Assembly: GCA_964424555.1 (NCBI GenBank)
Contig: CAYRIX010000032.1
Coordinates: 1-18,391, forward strand
Source of the DNA: UMGS172 sp964424555
GTDB lineage: Bacteria; Bacillota; Clostridia; Oscillospirales; Acutalibacteraceae
DNA length: 18,391 nucleotides
Direction of reading: 5' to 3'
Below the pieces are notes generated by a model. It was not told where the DNA came from. It saw only the letters and a program-made list of their open reading frames with translations, and ran no database searches. The position numbers were made by a program, and so were the translations under genes. Below are positions 7,053 through 14,819 of this stretch, piece by piece (positions within the stretch are counted from its first letter, which is position 1; every line of letters begins with the position of its first letter).

Positions 7053-7070
7053 ACACATGAAAACGTGTGT
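7053..7070 (+). promoter_or_regulatory. Inverted repeat at the predicted transcription start
   Basis: ACACATG (7053-7059) and CGTGTGT (7064-7070) pair over 7 bp, one of them a G-T in RNA, across an AAAA spacer. The repeat covers the expected +1 near 7057, a typical position for a repressor operator, or for a 5' hairpin on the mRNA. No regulator gene is in the window. Confidence 0.5.
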
Positions 7071-7084
7071 TTGGAGTGACATGA

Positions 7085-8809
7085 TTGAGGACACTTATAA
7101 AATATTTGCAGCCTTATTTTGGGCGAATGTCCTTAGGCTTTGCTATCAAGGTGTCTGGTACCTTGGTAGAGCTGATGCTACCGTATATTTTAAGCCACAT
7201 TCTGAAAAATGTAGTAGAATCTGAGGATGTTAAGCAAATTCTTATTTGGGGCGGGTTAATGCTTCTTTGCGCAGGTGTTGCAATGATTTGCAATATCACT
7301 GCTAACCGTATGGCGGCAAGGGTTTCACGAAATTTTTCGGAAGCTGTAAGACACGACCTTTTTGATAAAACAATGAAGCTATCCTCCTCGCAAACCGATA
7401 GGTTTACCATTGCCTCTTTAGAATCACGAATCACGACCGATACATACAATGTCCATCATTTCGTCGGCATGATGCAACGAATGGGTGTCAGAGCACCGAT
7501 TTTACTTGCTGGCGGTATAGCGATCACCTTATTTATGGACAGCTTTTTAGCTCTTGGTATGATAGCATTACTGCCGTTTATTTTTATTACCGTATATTTT
7601 ATCTCCCGAAAAGGGGTTCCTCTGTACTCTAAGGTTCAGCAGTCGGTTGACCGTATGATTCGTGTTGTTCGTGAGGACGTTCAGGGGATACGAGTTATAA
7701 AAGCACTTTCAAAATCTGAATATGAGCATAAGCGTTTTGACGGTGTCAACCGTGAGTTGGTCAAGGACGAGACAAAAGCAGGCATCGTTATGGGCACCGT
7801 AAACCCGATAATGACACTTTTGATGAATATGGGCCTCGTTATCGTTGTATCTATGAGTGCGTCTCGGGTTGCCGACCACACCTCAGATCCTGAAACCGTC
7901 ATAGCCTTTATGCAGTATTTTACTCAAATTTCTATGGCAATGATGACGGTCACACGTATGTTTGTAATGTATACCAAAAGCTCAGCATCGGCCAAACGTA
8001 TTGCCGAAGTACTGAACTCTGAGGATGAGCTTGCCGAACGCTCCGTATCGGATTTCCCCAATATTTCAACCAATTCGCATATTGTTTTCAATAATGTCGA
8101 GTTTTCATACAGCGGCAAGAAAAATAATCTTGAAAATATATGCTTTGAACTTAAAAAGGGGCAGAGCTTAGGGTTGATCGGCGCCACGGGTAGCGGTAAA
8201 TCTACCATAGTAAAACTGCTACTGCGTTTTTATGATGTATCAAGCGGCAATATTTATATAAACGGCCGAGATATCAGAACTATTGAGCGAAAGGAGCTTT
8301 ACTCATATTTCGGAACGGCTTTGCAAAATGATTTCCTATATGCCGATACCGTTGAAGAAAACATTCGCTTTGGCCGTGATATTTCCAAGGAAAAAATAGT
8401 CAATGCCGCCAAAATTGCTCAGGCTGACAGTTTTATTAGTGAGTTTGCCGATGGCTATAACCATATGTTATCGCCAAAAGGTACAAATATTTCAGGCGGC
8501 CAGAAGCAGAGGCTGTTAATATCCCGTGCCGTTGCCTCCGACCCCGAGATACTAATTTTAGATGATAGTACATCAGCACTCGATTACCGTACCGAGCTTG
8601 AGCTTCGTCACGCTTTGAACGATAATTTTAAAGCTACAACCGTTATAACCGTTGCGCAAAGAGTAAGTGCAGTCAAAAACTGCGACCTTATTCTCGTTAT
8701 TGACGACGGAAAAATAATAGGCAGCGGAACACACGACGAGCTTATGAGAACCTGCGTCGAGTACGAAGAAATAAGCAATTCACAGATGGGAGGTGCTTTC
8801 GTTGAATAA
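7085..8809 (+). CDS. Heterodimeric ABC exporter half, degenerate-site subunit
   Basis: This 574-residue type IV (exporter-fold) half-transporter has a membrane domain (about 15-300, five to six helices) fused to an ATPase domain (about 330-574). Walker A GATGSGKST is at 366-374 and an intact ISGGQ signature at 469-473. The Walker B run LILDD has Asp494 in place of the catalytic Glu, and the H-loop reads AQR with Gln525 in place of His. Those changes mark the non-hydrolysing ATP site of heterodimeric exporters of the BmrCD/LmrCD/TM287-288 kind. The start is TTG with GGAG at 7073-7076, eight bases upstream; an ATG at 7081 is in another frame. The partner gene overlaps by 8 bp. Substrate is not known; drugs, peptides, lipids or glycosides are possible. 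Confidence 0.92.
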   Translation: MRTLIKYLQPYFGRMSLGFAIKVSGTLVELMLPYILSHILKNVVESEDVKQILIWGGLMLLCAGVAMICNITANRMAARVSRNFSEAVRHDLFDKTMKLSSSQTDRFTIASLESRITTDTYNVHHFVGMMQRMGVRAPILLAGGIAITLFMDSFLALGMIALLPFIFITVYFISRKGVPLYSKVQQSVDRMIRVVREDVQGIRVIKALSKSEYEHKRFDGVNRELVKDETKAGIVMGTVNPIMTLLMNMGLVIVVSMSASRVADHTSDPETVIAFMQYFTQISMAMMTVTRMFVMYTKSSASAKRIAEVLNSEDELAERSVSDFPNISTNSHIVFNNVEFSYSGKKNNLENICFELKKGQSLGLIGATGSGKSTIVKLLLRFYDVSSGNIYINGRDIRTIERKELYSYFGTALQNDFLYADTVEENIRFGRDISKEKIVNAAKIAQADSFISEFADGYNHMLSPKGTNISGGQKQRLLISRAVASDPEILILDDSTSALDYRTELELRHALNDNFKATTVITVAQRVSAVKNCDLILVIDDGKIIGSGTHDELMRTCVEYEEISNSQMGGAFVE

Positions 8810-10643
8810 TCACGGAAATGCCAACCAAAGAGGCAACAGAGGTCTTGGTGCAACCCCTGAAAAAAAGCTTGACCGCAAAACAGCAAGCCACGTATTCAAG
8901 CGCTTGAGCGGTTATGTATTAAAGCAATGGCCTCTTTTCCTGACCGCCATAGCAATGACACTTTTATCCAACCAGTTGTCACTTTTGGGACCAAAATACT
9001 CGGGAGAGGCAATTGATGCCATTTCAAATGAAAACGGTGTTCTGTTTGATGTAGTTTGGCAAAATGTCATCAAAATGCTTGTCTGTTATATTTTATCTGC
9101 TGTACTGTCTTACGTTTTGGCAGTTCTTATGCTAAAACTTACTCAACGTATCGTCTACACAATGCGTAGGCAGGTTTTTGAGAAACTGACAACCTTACCT
9201 GTCGGATTTTTTGATACTAATGCCACCGGTGATATTATCAGCCGTATTTCCTATGATATCGACACCGTCAATTCAACACTGTCGCACGACCTTGTTCAGG
9301 TTATGACAAGTATTTATACCGTTGTTGGTTCACTTGTGTTTATGTGGAACATATCTAAACCGATGATACTTGTTTTTGCTGTTACCGTACCTATTTCGAT
9401 TTTATTCACACGTTACCGCTCCAAAAAGGTTCGTCCGCTTTTTCAGAAGCGTTCAAGAATGCTTGGTGAGCTTAACGGTTATGCAGAAGAAATGCTTTCG
9501 GGCGGCAGAACCATTGCGGCTTACAACCGTGAAAAGGAGATCGGCGCTCGGTTTGATAAACGTAATAAGGACGCAATGGATGCCTACTACATGTCCGAGT
9601 ATCATGGCTCGGTCATGGGCCCATCAGTTATGTTTATTAACAACCTGTCGATTTCCTTGGTTATGATCTTAGGCGGTATACTTTATATGTACTCGCAGAG
9701 CGGCGCTGTAAAGGTAGGTTCATTATTTTTTATAACTCTGGGCGGTGTGGCGCAGTTTGTTCAGTATTCAAGAAAATTTGCAGGACCTATAAACGAGTTC
9801 GCAAATATACTGCACGAGTTCCAATCTGCTTTTTCAGCGGCTGAACGTATATTCAGAGTTATCGACGAAGCTCCCGAAACTCTTGATAAATCAAAAGCGG
9901 TAATACTTGAATGCAGTGATGGCAAGGTACAGGTAAAAAATGTAACTTTCGGTTATACTCCGGAAAGAGCTATACTTAAAAACATTGACATAAACGCAGA
10001 ATCGGGCAAGACTATTGCCATTGTCGGCCCAACGGGTGCAGGCAAGACCACCATAATCAATCTGCTTATGAGATTTTATGACGTTACAAGCGGCAAGATA
10101 ACGGTCGATGGTAATGATATGACCGATATTACACGTGAATCCTTACGCAAGTCATATACTATGGTTCTGCAGGACACTTGGCTTTTCCACGGTACAGTGT
10201 TTGAAAATATTGCATACGGCAAAGAGGGTGCTACGATAGATGAGGTAAAGGCAGCGGCTAAGGCGGCCAAGATAAACTCATTTATTGAGCATCTGCCTGA
10301 GGGGTATGATACCGTTTTATCGGATGGCGGAGTCAATATTTCAAAGGGTCAGCGTCAGCTTATTACCATTGCCCGTGCCATGCTTTCAAAATCAACTATG
10401 CTGATCTTGGATGAGGCTACATCCAATGTCGACTCACGAACAGAGATAAAGATTCAGGAGGCTATGAAAGAGCTGATGCAAGGGCGTACCTGTTTTATTA
10501 TCGCACACCGCCTCTCCACCATTCAGCATGCCGATACCATTATCGTTCTGAAAGACGGCAGGATATCGGAACAAGGGAATCATGATGAGCTTATGAAAAA
10601 AGGCGGATTTTATTCAACACTTTATAATTCGCAGTTTAATTGA
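8802..10643 (+). CDS. Heterodimeric ABC exporter half, catalytic-site subunit
   Basis: This partner half-transporter has 613 residues with a Gly/Asn/Arg-rich cytosolic N-terminus, membrane domain (about 40-325) and ATPase domain. Walker A GPTGAGKTT is near 409-417. LILDE supplies catalytic Glu538 and AHR supplies His569. Its signature is ISKGQ (Gly to Lys) at about 513-517. In the heterodimer this weak signature would face the degenerate Walker B of the first subunit, giving one dead and one active site. I start it at TTG 8802, eight bases after GGGAGG (8788-8793). The GTG at 8793 overlaps that Shine-Dalgarno and is unlikely. The start overlaps the first subunit's stop by 8 bp, so translation is coupled. 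Export is likely, substrate unknown. Confidence 0.93.
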   Translation: MNNHGNANQRGNRGLGATPEKKLDRKTASHVFKRLSGYVLKQWPLFLTAIAMTLLSNQLSLLGPKYSGEAIDAISNENGVLFDVVWQNVIKMLVCYILSAVLSYVLAVLMLKLTQRIVYTMRRQVFEKLTTLPVGFFDTNATGDIISRISYDIDTVNSTLSHDLVQVMTSIYTVVGSLVFMWNISKPMILVFAVTVPISILFTRYRSKKVRPLFQKRSRMLGELNGYAEEMLSGGRTIAAYNREKEIGARFDKRNKDAMDAYYMSEYHGSVMGPSVMFINNLSISLVMILGGILYMYSQSGAVKVGSLFFITLGGVAQFVQYSRKFAGPINEFANILHEFQSAFSAAERIFRVIDEAPETLDKSKAVILECSDGKVQVKNVTFGYTPERAILKNIDINAESGKTIAIVGPTGAGKTTIINLLMRFYDVTSGKITVDGNDMTDITRESLRKSYTMVLQDTWLFHGTVFENIAYGKEGATIDEVKAAAKAAKINSFIEHLPEGYDTVLSDGGVNISKGQRQLITIARAMLSKSTMLILDEATSNVDSRTEIKIQEAMKELMQGRTCFIIAHRLSTIQHADTIIVLKDGRISEQGNHDELMKKGGFYSTLYNSQFN

Positions 10644-10651
10644 GGTAGCGT

Positions 10652-11959
10652 ATGAAAAGAAAAGATAATTCTAAATTTTGGCTGGCTTTGGTAATTTTTA
10701 GCCTTATAGGTCAGGTGGCATGGGTCGTTGAAAACATGTATTTCAACGTATTCATCTATAAGATGTTCAATGCTTCGGCCGACGCAATTTCTGTGATGGT
10801 GGCCGCTTCGGCTGTTGCGGCCACCCTGACCACTGTGTTTATCGGCGCTTTGTCGGATAAAATAGGAAAAAGAAAGCTCTTTATATGCGGCGGATACATT
10901 GTATGGGGCATTTCGATAATGAGCTTTGCTCTGATACGTACCGATATTATAAGTAGTATTGTGCCAAGTACTGTTTCAGCGGCGGCTGTCGGTGTATCAT
11001 TGGTCATAATAATGGACTGCGTGATGACATTTTTCGGCTCATCGGCTAACGATGCCGCCTTCAACGCTTGGCTTACAGATGTCACCGACGAGAACAATCG
11101 TGGTGCCGCTGAGGGTATCAACTCAATGATGCCTTTGATGGCGATTCTGGTTGTGTTCGGCGGCTTTATGGCATTTGATCTTAATAAAGCCTCAAGCTGG
11201 ACTGCAATATTTATCATAATCGGCGCTGTGGTGCTTATAATCGGTGTTTTAGGTATTTTCCTTATTAAGGATACCTGCGAACTCAGAGAGGAAAACAGCA
11301 AATATTTTCGCAATATTTTTTACGGATTTCGTCCGTCTGTCGTGAAGAACAATGCCGTTCTTTATATAACACTTTTGTGCTTTGCCGTATTCGGCATCTC
11401 GATACAAGTGTTTATGCCGTATCTCATCCTTTATTACAATGTGTCGTTAAAGATGAATAATTATGTGCTTGTTATGGCACCTGCGATAATCGTTGCCGCA
11501 TTGGTTACGGCTATATACGGCCGACTGTATGATAAGAAGGGCTTTAGCTTTTCGGTAGTGCCGTCACTTTTGATGCTGTCGGTTGGGTATGTGATACTGT
11601 TTTTCTTCAAGAGTACGGGTTTGGTGTTCATAGGCTCGCTTTTGATGATGTGCGGATATCTTACCGGTATGGCCGTATTCGGTGCTATGATAAGGGATAA
11701 CACACCGAAGGGAAAAGCTGGAATGTTTCAGGGACTGCGCATTGTCGGTCAGGTGCTTATCCCCGGCATTATCGGACCTTTTATCGGATCGGCTGTTTTG
11801 AAAAATGCCGAGACCGTTATAAACGACGATGGAACTACATCCTTTGTGCCGAATGAAAACATCTTTCTTGCGGCACTGGTAGTTATAGTCGCTTTGGCCG
11901 TTGTTCTTTCGGTTGAATTCTCAGTATTGAAGCATAAAAAAGGAGTTATAAATGAGTAA
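10652..11959 (+). CDS. MFS/GPH-like 12-TM transporter, probable sugar or glycoside carrier
   Basis: This 435-residue membrane protein has about twelve predicted helices in two halves. The loop after helix two reads SDKIGKRKLFICGGY, the MFS A-motif variant D-K-x-G-x-R-K common in the glycoside-pentoside-hexuronide (GPH) group. The equivalent loop in the second half is YGRLYDKKGF. A role in cation-coupled uptake of an oligosaccharide or glycoside fits the next gene, a cytoplasmic glycoside hydrolase. It begins 8 bp after the ABC gene (GAGGT at 10642-10646 before ATG) and overlaps the hydrolase gene by 8 bp, so all four genes form one transcript. Substrate and direction of transport are inferred from context only. 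Confidence 0.8.
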   Translation: MKRKDNSKFWLALVIFSLIGQVAWVVENMYFNVFIYKMFNASADAISVMVAASAVAATLTTVFIGALSDKIGKRKLFICGGYIVWGISIMSFALIRTDIISSIVPSTVSAAAVGVSLVIIMDCVMTFFGSSANDAAFNAWLTDVTDENNRGAAEGINSMMPLMAILVVFGGFMAFDLNKASSWTAIFIIIGAVVLIIGVLGIFLIKDTCELREENSKYFRNIFYGFRPSVVKNNAVLYITLLCFAVFGISIQVFMPYLILYYNVSLKMNNYVLVMAPAIIVAALVTAIYGRLYDKKGFSFSVVPSLLMLSVGYVILFFFKSTGLVFIGSLLMMCGYLTGMAVFGAMIRDNTPKGKAGMFQGLRIVGQVLIPGIIGPFIGSAVLKNAETVINDDGTTSFVPNENIFLAALVVIVALAVVLSVEFSVLKHKKGVINE

Positions 11960-13658
11960 AACCGTTGATCTTTTCACTAAAGAGGGAAGACAGCTTGAGG
12001 GCGTTCCATGGAATGTCTATCCAAGGCCGCTTTTAAAGAGGGATTCATTTGTATGCCTAAACGGACTGTGGGATTTTTGTATCGAGCAGATCGGTGCGAA
12101 AGCACCACGTTATGACAGAAAGATAACTGTACCGTTTGCTCCGCAAAGCCTTTTATCAGGCGTAAAAGAGCTTATAAAAGACACCGATATTGTTTATTAC
12201 AAACGCTCATTTAAATTACCCGACGGTTTTAAAAAAGATAGGGTAATACTTCATTTTGGAGCTGTCGATCAGATTGCTGAGGTCAGAGTAAACGGTATGC
12301 TGCTCGGTAGTCACAGCGGCGGTTATGACCCGTTTTGGTTTGACATAACCGAGTGTTTAAAGGATGAAAATACCGTAGAGGTCAAGGTCACCGACGAGCT
12401 TGACAGGCATATTTTGCCGTACGGCAAGCAAAGACACAAACGAGGCGGTATGTGGTATACTCCCGTGACGGGAATTTGGCAGACTGTTTGGCTTGAAAGT
12501 GTTCCTAAAAAATATATTTTCGATGTATCGTGCAAGCTTCTTAATAATATTGTTAATATATCTGTAAAAGGTGCGGAAAACGGTTGTGTAAAGATAAATA
12601 CACCTGACAGTTGCATCACAACGTATCTTAAGAACGGCCTTGCAGAGGTGAAATTAGAGAATGTTAGAACGTGGTCACCTGAGGACCCATACCTATATTA
12701 TTTTTCGGTCGAGACAGAGTGCGATAAAGTAGAGTCATATTTTGCAGTACGTACACTTGAGATTAGAGAAATTAACGGAATTAAACGTTTGTGTTTAAAC
12801 GGTGAACCGTACTTTTTCCACGGACTTTTGGATCAAGGATACTACAGTGACGGACTGTTTACTCCCGCAACTCCCGAGCTTTTTATAAAGGATATTGAAA
12901 CAGCTAAAAGTCTTGGCTTTAATATGCTTCGTAAGCATATTAAAATTGAGCCGCAATTGTTTTATTATTACTGTGATAAGCTTGGTATGGTCGTTTTTCA
13001 GGATATGATAAACAACGGCCAATACTCATTTATCCGTGATACCGCTTTACCGACCATCGGCCTGCAAAAATTAACAGATAGGTGTCTGCATTGCAGTAAG
13101 GAAACCAGAGAAGCCTTTAAAAATTCAATGCTTGATACTGTGAAACTGCTCAAAAACCATCCATCGGTCTGCTATTGGACGATTTTCAACGAGGGTTGGG
13201 GTCAGTTCAGTGCCGATGATATGTACAAACTGTTGAAAAGTGTTGATAATACACGCTTCATTGACAGCACATCGGGTTGGTTCAGAAGAAAAGTCACTGA
13301 TGTCGACAGCCGCCATGTCTACTTCAAAAGGGTTAAGCTCAAGACAACCGATAAGCCGCTTGTTTTATCTGAATTCGGCGGTTATTCCTATAAGCCCGAG
13401 GGTCACGTTTTTAACACTGAGCAGACCTACGGTTATGCAAAATATGCTACAAGAGAAGAGTTTGTTGAAGCTGTTAGAAATCTGTACGTCGATGAAATTC
13501 TACCGCTTGTCTCAAAGGGGCTTTGTGCGGCAGTCTATACACAAGTTTCGGATGTTGAGGACGAAACAAACGGAATTTTAAGTTACGATAGGGAAGTGCT
13601 TAAGATTTCACCGTCTGAGTTTTTTGATATCTCTGAGAGTCTTAAAAGTAAAATTTAA
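11952..13658 (+). CDS. Glycoside hydrolase family 2 (beta-galactosidase/beta-glucuronidase-like)
   Basis: This 568-residue family 2 enzyme lacks a signal peptide, so it acts in the cytoplasm. Order: N-terminal jelly-roll sugar-binding domain (about 20-185, with LNGLWDF and AEVRVNG), an immunoglobulin-like domain (about 186-272), and a TIM barrel (about 273-568). The acid/base is Glu414 in TIFNEGWGQF and the nucleophile Glu474 in LSEFGGYS, so catalysis should be intact. It is shorter than LacZ (about 1020) and near the size of GusA-type enzymes (about 600). GH2 members cleave beta-galactosides, beta-glucuronides, beta-mannosides or alpha-arabinosides; I cannot choose among them. AGGAG (11941-11945) lies six bases before ATG. 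It probably acts on a substrate brought in by the overlapping MFS gene. Confidence 0.9.
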   Translation: MSKTVDLFTKEGRQLEGVPWNVYPRPLLKRDSFVCLNGLWDFCIEQIGAKAPRYDRKITVPFAPQSLLSGVKELIKDTDIVYYKRSFKLPDGFKKDRVILHFGAVDQIAEVRVNGMLLGSHSGGYDPFWFDITECLKDENTVEVKVTDELDRHILPYGKQRHKRGGMWYTPVTGIWQTVWLESVPKKYIFDVSCKLLNNIVNISVKGAENGCVKINTPDSCITTYLKNGLAEVKLENVRTWSPEDPYLYYFSVETECDKVESYFAVRTLEIREINGIKRLCLNGEPYFFHGLLDQGYYSDGLFTPATPELFIKDIETAKSLGFNMLRKHIKIEPQLFYYYCDKLGMVVFQDMINNGQYSFIRDTALPTIGLQKLTDRCLHCSKETREAFKNSMLDTVKLLKNHPSVCYWTIFNEGWGQFSADDMYKLLKSVDNTRFIDSTSGWFRRKVTDVDSRHVYFKRVKLKTTDKPLVLSEFGGYSYKPEGHVFNTEQTYGYAKYATREEFVEAVRNLYVDEILPLVSKGLCAAVYTQVSDVEDETNGILSYDREVLKISPSEFFDISESLKSKI

Positions 13659-13663
13659 TAAAC

Positions 13664-13706
13664 ATAAAACGATGTCCGAACGGCAACCGTTCGGACATCG
13701 TTTTAT
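13664..13706. terminator. Perfect 20-bp bidirectional terminator
   Basis: Arms 13664-13683 and 13687-13706 are exactly complementary over 20 bp around a CAA loop, with A-rich and T-rich ends. It lies between the convergent GH2 and SH3b-C39 genes and touches the last base of the latter's stop codon. It should stop transcription from both sides. Confidence 0.93.
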
Positions 13707-14671
13707 CAATAGTAGAAATATTTATAAAAATTTGGATGAGTATTGAGCAGATCCTGCAGAGTTGTGCGGTCCTTTGACCCCGGATCATTAACAGTGAATT
13801 TAGAAGCAGAAAGTGAATCTCCTCCCTTAAACCCAGTTATAACAACCCAATGCTGACCGCCGTATTTATTCTTAGCACCAAAAAGCACAGGCTTGCCCGA
13901 TTTAAGCTTTTCATATATCTTGGCAAGATAATTTGAACTGCTTGTAACGGATGTGAAATTACTCGGCCAATATACACTGCCTGATGAAGTGTACTTCAGT
14001 TTATTAGACATTGCATCAGGGTAGATGGTAGTACCTGTACGGTATGACTCCATCATAGCAATTCCTGTAGTGGCACAGCCTATCTCGGCAATCGTCTTTC
14101 CTGAAGTGCCTAATTTCACGCTTGCCCAACGGCTGTCGGTCTGCTTGAAGCTTGGAACACTCAGAGTGATAACTGAATAGGTCATAGCAGTATCAGAAAG
14201 ATACCATGAACTCACATATCCTGTTTTAACACCGTCATAGAGAACAAAGCTCCAATTTCCTGAGGTGGACAGAACTATAACCTTTTCCTGTTTTTCGAGT
14301 GTATCGGTCTTTGAATATGAGCTTCCCGCACCGCTACGTACGTTTAATGAGCCTGATGAAATATTGACATACTTGACATTATCGGAAAATACGGTTATAT
14401 AGTAAGCACTGCAATAACCGTATTTTCCGTCAGCGTATTCGACCAGCCACCAGTTTCCCGACTTGCTTACAAGTGTAACATAGCTGTCTTTTTTCAAGGT
14501 AGCCAGACTTTGTGAATCGGCGGTTGCACTGGTTCTGACATTTAACCATCCGCTACTGATATTAATTTTACCCGCTTTTAAACTGCTTTCCGCAGCCTTA
14601 AGCTTGGTCGGAACAAACATTATTCCAAACATTATTATTACTGTTAATACTATACTAAATTTCCTTTTCAT
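13706..14671 (-). CDS. Secreted SH3b-SH3b-C39-like peptidase domain protein
   Basis: The 321-residue protein begins with a signal peptide (about 1-26, cleavage near KLKA-AE). Two bacterial SH3 repeats follow (about 36-93 and 101-158), each opening with an INISSG/VNISSG and LNVRS/T motif typical of SH3b wall-binding modules. A C39-like papain-fold domain (PF13529 type, about 168-321) comes last, with Gln177, IGCATTGIAMM giving Cys199, GGQHWVV giving His274 and VNDPGS giving Asp296. The catalytic set appears complete. Such proteins usually bind and may cleave peptidoglycan or surface peptides; the target is not known. GGAG (14678-14681) lies six bases from ATG. It is transcribed alone, back to back with the CotH operon. 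Confidence 0.85.
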   Translation of the reverse strand: MKRKFSIVLTVIIMFGIMFVPTKLKAAESSLKAGKINISSGWLNVRTSATADSQSLATLKKDSYVTLVSKSGNWWLVEYADGKYGYCSAYYITVFSDNVKYVNISSGSLNVRSGAGSSYSKTDTLEKQEKVIVLSTSGNWSFVLYDGVKTGYVSSWYLSDTAMTYSVITLSVPSFKQTDSRWASVKLGTSGKTIAEIGCATTGIAMMESYRTGTTIYPDAMSNKLKYTSSGSVYWPSNFTSVTSSSNYLAKIYEKLKSGKPVLFGAKNKYGGQHWVVITGFKGGDSLSASKFTVNDPGSKDRTTLQDLLNTHPNFYKYFYY

Positions 14672-14712
14672 TCATATCTCCTTTTGCTGTAAACTTACAC
14701 ATGTGCATGTAG

Positions 14713-14741
14713 ATTATATCAGAAAAGCATTTCTTTGTTAA
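14713..14741 (-). promoter_or_regulatory. Sigma-A promoter of the SH3b-C39 gene
   Basis: On the minus strand TTAACA (14736-14741) and TATAAT (14713-14718) are 17 bases apart. An 8-bp palindrome CACATGTG (14698-14705) follows at the predicted +1 and may be an operator. Confidence 0.8.
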
Positions 14742-14764
14742 TACTCCAAATTCTGTATGTTATG

Positions 14765-14793
14765 TTGCAAAAGGTTAAATAATTTGATATAAT
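14765..14793 (+). promoter_or_regulatory. Sigma-A promoter of the CotH-ABC operon
   Basis: TTGCAA (14765-14770), a 17-base spacer and a perfect TATAAT (14788-14793) precede the CotH-kinase gene, giving a leader of about 20 bases. It diverges from the SH3b-C39 promoter, with 23 bp between the two -35 boxes. Confidence 0.8.
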
Positions 14794-14819
14794 AAATTGA
14801 ACTGTCGGGTGGTGATAGA

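Noticed and set aside
6943..7224. Plus-strand frame overlapping the ABC promoter and start
   Set aside because: It crosses the TTGACA-17-TATAAT promoter and runs out of frame through the first exporter gene. No domain is visible.
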